Position numbers and translations under genes: made by a program
Notes under the pieces: generated by a model
Databases searched by the model: none
The model's input: only the letters and a program-made list of their open reading frames with translations
What the model was told of the DNA's origin: nothing
Part shown: positions 7,460-9,266 of the stretch, in pieces
Layout: every line of letters starts with the position of its first letter
Numbering within the stretch: the stretch's first letter is position 1
Assembly (NCBI GenBank): GCA_040752295.1
Contig: JBFMFE010000071.1
Span: forward strand, 1-9,266
DNA from: JBFMFE01 sp040752295
GTDB taxonomy: Bacteria; UBP15; UBA6099; JBFMBQ01
Reading direction: 5' to 3'
DNA: 9,266 nucleotides

Positions 7460-7501
7460 CCTGTCTGCCAGCCAGGCAGGCCTGTCTGCCAGCCAGGCAG
7501 G
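7460..7501 (+). repeat. Two perfect tandem copies of a 21-bp unit inside the MITE
   Basis: Copies at 7460-7480 and 7481-7501 are identical. Each begins CCTGTCTGCC and ends CCAGGCAGG, so each is itself nearly palindromic. The same CCTGYCTG / CAGRCAGG words recur elsewhere in the element (about 7383-7394, 7424-7453, 7588-7610). Confidence 0.9.
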
Positions 7502-7504
7502 CGG

Positions 7505-7598
7505 CACAGGCAGGCGCAGGCAGGGAGACCGCGCCCTACATCTCTCGATAATAAAAACAGAAGATTTTATGCGGTTTTTTGTAGGGCGGCCTGCCTGT
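7505..7598. repeat. Three-tier stem-loop in the right half of the MITE
   Basis: Arms pair in order: CACAGGCAGGC (7505-7515) with GCCTGCCTGTG (7588-7598); CGCCCTACA (7532-7540) with TGTAGGGCG (7579-7587); ATAAAA (7551-7556) with TTTTAT (7564-7569). All three pairings are perfect; a 16-base bulge separates the first two on the left. An alternative local hairpin uses 7588-7596 with 7602-7610. Confidence 0.7.
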
Positions 7599-7663
7599 GC
7601 GGCAGACAGGCATCTCCGTATGCCGCCGCCGAATTTGATGTTTTTGACTTTTTGCGCCGGAAT

Positions 7664-7671
7664 CAATGAAG
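7664..7671 (+). repeat. Right target-site duplication CAATGAAG
   Basis: Second copy of the 8-bp direct repeat. Removing the element plus one copy restores a continuous AT-rich sequence reading CCAATGAAGAATATCGAAG. Confidence 0.85.
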
Positions 7672-7705
7672 AATATCGAAGTTAAGAAAAGGGGGGGGAA
7701 AGTCC

Positions 7706-7709
7706 GGGA
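7706..7709 (+). promoter_or_regulatory. Ribosome-binding site of sucD
   Basis: GGGA lies five bases before the sucD ATG. An eight-G run at 7691-7698 further upstream is too distant to serve and may be a slippage-prone tract. Confidence 0.5.
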
Positions 7710-7714
7710 CAGAT

Positions 7715-8587
7715 ATGAGCATACTGGCGGATGAGAACACAAGGGTGGTGGTGCAGGGGATAACGGGGCGCGAGGGGCGGTTCCACGCGGAGCGGATGGT
7801 GGAGTACGGGACGAAGGTGGTGGCGGGTGTGACGCCCGGAAAGGGGGGGCAGGAGGCGGCGGGTGCGCCGGTGTTCAACACCGTGAGCGAGGCGGTGCGG
7901 CGGACGGGCGCGGACGCGTCGGTGGTGTTCGTTCCGCCGGCGCTTGCGGCGGACGCGATGCTCGAGGCGATTGACGCCGGGATAAGGCTTGTGGTTGCGA
8001 TAACGGAGGGGATACCTGCGCTGGACATGCTGAAGATCGTGCGCGCCGCGGAGGCGTCGGGGACGACACTCATCGGTCCGAACTGTCCGGGGGTGACGTC
8101 GCCGGGAAAGTGCAATCTGGGCATAATGCCGGGGGAGATTTTCATGAAGGGTCCCGTGGGCGTGGTCTCGCGAAGCGGGACGCTGACGTACGAGGTGGTG
8201 AACGAGCTGACGGAACGCGGGCTGGGGCAGTCGTCGTGCGTGGGGGTGGGGGGGGACCCGATCATCGGGACGCCGTTTGTGGACCTGCTGCGCATGTTCG
8301 AGGAGGACCCCGAGACGGGTGCGGTGGTGCTGATCGGGGAGATCGGCGGAAGCGACGAGGAGATGGCGTGCGGGTACATACCGGACATGACCAAGCCGGT
8401 TGTGGGTTTCATATCGGGTCTGACGGCGCCGGAGGGCAAGCGGATGGGGCACGCGGGCGCGATAATCTCCGGCGGCAAAGGCACGGCGGAATCCAAGCTG
8501 AATGCGATGAGGGAAGCGGGTGTGCCGGTGGGAAAGAACCCGTCTCACATAGCGGAACTGGCGGAAAAGGCGCTGTGGGGGAAATGA
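7715..8587 (+). CDS. sucD: Succinyl-CoA synthetase (ADP/GDP-forming) alpha subunit
   Basis: 290 residues, full length. It interconverts succinyl-CoA plus NDP plus phosphate with succinate plus CoA plus NTP, in the TCA cycle or in reductive/propionate routes. Visible motifs are the CoA-binding GITGREG (15-21), GPNCPGVTSPGKCNLGI (121-137), SRSGTLTYE (152-160), Glu209 in IGEIGG, and the phosphorylated His246 in GKRMGHAGAI, at the same number as in E. coli SucD. The enzyme needs the beta subunit SucC, normally encoded just upstream; here the upstream 556 bases hold no gene, so sucC must lie elsewhere. Codons are strongly G-ending (CTG, GTG, GGG, GCG), unlike the C-ending codons of plus-strand genes to the left. 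The frame continues into a short linking reading frame and then a PHP-domain gene. Confidence 0.96.
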   Translation: MSILADENTRVVVQGITGREGRFHAERMVEYGTKVVAGVTPGKGGQEAAGAPVFNTVSEAVRRTGADASVVFVPPALAADAMLEAIDAGIRLVVAITEGIPALDMLKIVRAAEASGTTLIGPNCPGVTSPGKCNLGIMPGEIFMKGPVGVVSRSGTLTYEVVNELTERGLGQSSCVGVGGDPIIGTPFVDLLRMFEEDPETGAVVLIGEIGGSDEEMACGYIPDMTKPVVGFISGLTAPEGKRMGHAGAIISGGKGTAESKLNAMREAGVPVGKNPSHIAELAEKALWGK

Positions 8588-8661
8588 GGATAGCCGAATT
8601 GGTCCCTACGGGCACGGGCACGGGCAGGGGAGGGGGGAAACACGGACGGCGGATTCGATGA
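8584..8661 (+). CDS. 25-codon linking reading frame between sucD and the PHP gene (doubtful)
   Basis: ATG at 8584 overlaps the sucD stop (ATGA), and its TGA at 8659-8661 overlaps the PHP-gene ATG at 8658 (ATGA again). The peptide would be rich in Gly, Thr and Arg, resembling no known protein. The first ten bases, ATGAGGATAG, are repeated exactly at the PHP start (8658-8667). It may act as a translational bridge or be chance in G-rich DNA. Confidence 0.25.
   Translation: MRIAELVPTGTGTGRGGGKHGRRIR
8610..8637 (+). repeat. G-quadruplex-type motif between sucD and the PHP gene
   Basis: GGG tracts at 8610-8612, 8616-8618 and 8622-8624, then G4 (8627-8630) and G6 (8632-8637), separated by 1-3 bases. 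It includes GGGCAC repeated twice. It meets the usual G3N1-7 pattern and would also form in the mRNA, 20 bases before the PHP start. Confidence 0.6.
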
Positions 8662-9266
8662 GGATAGACATCCATCTGCACACGCGGTTTTCGAAGTGCA
8701 GCGACTTTTCCGTCGAGGAGCTTGCGCGCGAGGTCGAGCGGCGCGGCATGGAGTGGGTGACGGTGACGGACCACGGCACGGCGGAGGGGTGCGAGGAACT
8801 GGGGCGGAGGCTTGCGGGCGTGGGTGTGATTTACGGCGTGGAGGTGACGACGCGCGAGGGAGATTTCCTCGTGTTCTGTCCCGACGGGGAGTACATACGG
8901 GGTCTGACGCTGTACGCCCGGAGCGTGTCGGAGCTGCGCGACGGGCACGCCGGGGCGGCGATAGTGTGGGCGCATCCGAGGGGGACCTCGCCCTTGGGCT
9001 GGACGGCGCCGTCCGCGGACAGTCCGCAGGTGCGCTACGTCATGGAACACGTGGACGCGGTGGAGCTTTACAACGCGCGTATGCTCACGGGACAGATGCA
9101 CATGGGCGTGGACGCCGCCGAGTACGCGCGGGGCGTGGAGAGGCTGGCGATGGAGTACAACAAGCCGCTGACGGGCGGCTCCGACGCGCACGCGCGCGAG
9201 CAGTTCATGACGTGCTGGACGGAGTTCGCGTCCCCCGTGAAGACGGCGGAGGATTTCACGGCGGCG
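8658..9266 (+). CDS. PHP-domain metal-dependent phosphoesterase-like protein, 3' end outside window
   Basis: 203 codons are present, open to the window edge. The PHP metal-binding motifs appear in order: DIHLHTRFSKCS (His6, His8), VTDHGT (Asp38, His39), GVEVTT (Glu62), VWAHPRG (His106) and GGSDAH (Asp176, His178). This is the architecture of stand-alone PHP proteins such as the YciV/TrpH-type nucleases and phosphatases, which use a trinuclear metal centre to cleave phosphoesters; substrate unknown. ATG at 8658 gives the standard N-terminus beginning one residue before the first beta strand (RIDIHLH). Purine-rich GGACGG and GGCGG lie shortly upstream. Same strand and same G-ending codon choice as sucD, 70 bases away, so co-transcription is likely. 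Confidence 0.9.
   Translation, partial: MRIDIHLHTRFSKCSDFSVEELAREVERRGMEWVTVTDHGTAEGCEELGRRLAGVGVIYGVEVTTREGDFLVFCPDGEYIRGLTLYARSVSELRDGHAGAAIVWAHPRGTSPLGWTAPSADSPQVRYVMEHVDAVELYNARMLTGQMHMGVDAAEYARGVERLAMEYNKPLTGGSDAHAREQFMTCWTEFASPVKTAEDFTAA

Larger units (their letters stand above)
7350..7663. mobile_element. MITE-like non-autonomous element, 314 bp
   Basis: The ends are perfect 15-bp inverted repeats, ATTCCGGCGCAAAAA (7350-7364) and its complement (7649-7663). They are immediately flanked by a perfect 8-bp direct repeat CAATGAAG (7342-7349 and 7664-7671), the expected target-site duplication. The element encodes no transposase or plausible protein. Its interior is GC-rich and made of short related modules, with an AT-rich core near 7541-7578. 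It would need a transposase supplied in trans by a relative with the same ends. Families making 8-bp duplications include IS66, ISL3 and IS1595; the inverted repeat does not let me assign one. Insertion lies between the acyltransferase and sucD and may carry or disturb regulatory signals for sucD. Confidence 0.85.
7159..7714. other. 556-base gene-free region at a GC-skew switch
   Basis: No credible gene lies here on either strand; the long open frames are products of repeats lacking stop codons. The first 100 bases (7159-7260) are C-rich like the preceding genes. From 7271 the plus strand becomes G-rich and stays so to the window end. Contents in order: weak hairpin, G-rich tract (7271-7299), AT-rich stretch with a degenerate repeat (7300-7345), MITE-like element with flanking direct repeats (7342-7671), eight-G run (7691-7698), and the sucD ribosome-binding site. 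I saw no convincing DnaA boxes. Confidence 0.75.

Noticed and set aside
7460..7501. Tandem 21-bp copies as a CRISPR array
   Set aside because: There are only two copies with no spacer between them and no cas genes.
7250..7685. Overlapping open frames of 118-141 codons on both strands across the MITE
   Set aside because: They arise from stop-free repeats, run through the inverted ends and target duplications, have low-complexity translations and no ribosome-binding support.
7159..7714. DnaA boxes supporting an origin
   Set aside because: The closest match, TGTGGAATT at 7332, departs from TGTGGATAA in the last three bases; no cluster of boxes was seen.

Overview
The window looks like chromosomal DNA of a GC-rich, Gram-negative-type bacterium. 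A LpxL/HtrB-like acyltransferase and two exported enzymes imply an outer envelope with lipid-A-like lipids. Shine-Dalgarno signals are mostly weak, and the two DNA strands differ strongly in G and C. Palindromic intergenic repeats and a small non-coding transposable element suggest a poorly sampled environmental lineage. I cannot name the phylum from sequence alone.

Left part (1-3436, minus strand): a tight three-gene operon read right to left. It runs nitrilase-family amidase, then an exported glycoside hydrolase family 2 enzyme resembling beta-glucuronidases, then a NodB/WbmS-like polysaccharide deacetylase that runs off the left edge. The first junction is a 4-base ATGA overlap and the second has 3 bases between genes. 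The set suggests breakdown or remodelling of a uronic-acid- or amino-sugar-containing polysaccharide, but the substrate is not visible.

Middle part (3437-7158, plus strand): a divergent intergenic region with a REP-like nested hairpin, then a MetE-like (UROD superfamily) methyltransferase. A spacer holds an imperfect palindrome. Next come an exported alpha/beta hydrolase, an 81-residue four-cysteine protein starting at TTG, and a LpxL/HtrB-like acyltransferase. The last three are close together and probably co-transcribed.

Intergenic region 7159-7714: no gene. It holds a weak hairpin after the acyltransferase, a G-rich quadruplex-type tract, and a 314-bp MITE-like element (7350-7663). The element has perfect 15-bp inverted ends and is flanked by a perfect 8-bp direct repeat. 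Its interior is packed with tandem and inverted GCCTGCCTG / CTGTCTGCC modules.

Right part (7715-9266, plus strand): succinyl-CoA synthetase alpha subunit (sucD) without sucC beside it, then a PHP-domain phosphoesterase-like gene cut by the right edge. A 25-codon reading frame links them with overlapping stop/start codons.

The main large-scale signal is a sharp sign change of GC skew near 7260. To its left the plus strand is C-rich whichever strand is coding; to its right it is strongly G-rich. This is the direction expected at a replication origin, but an inversion breakpoint or an assembly join would look the same. I found no clearly new multi-gene system. The MITE, the skew switch and the deacetylase/GH2/amidase operon deserve most attention.
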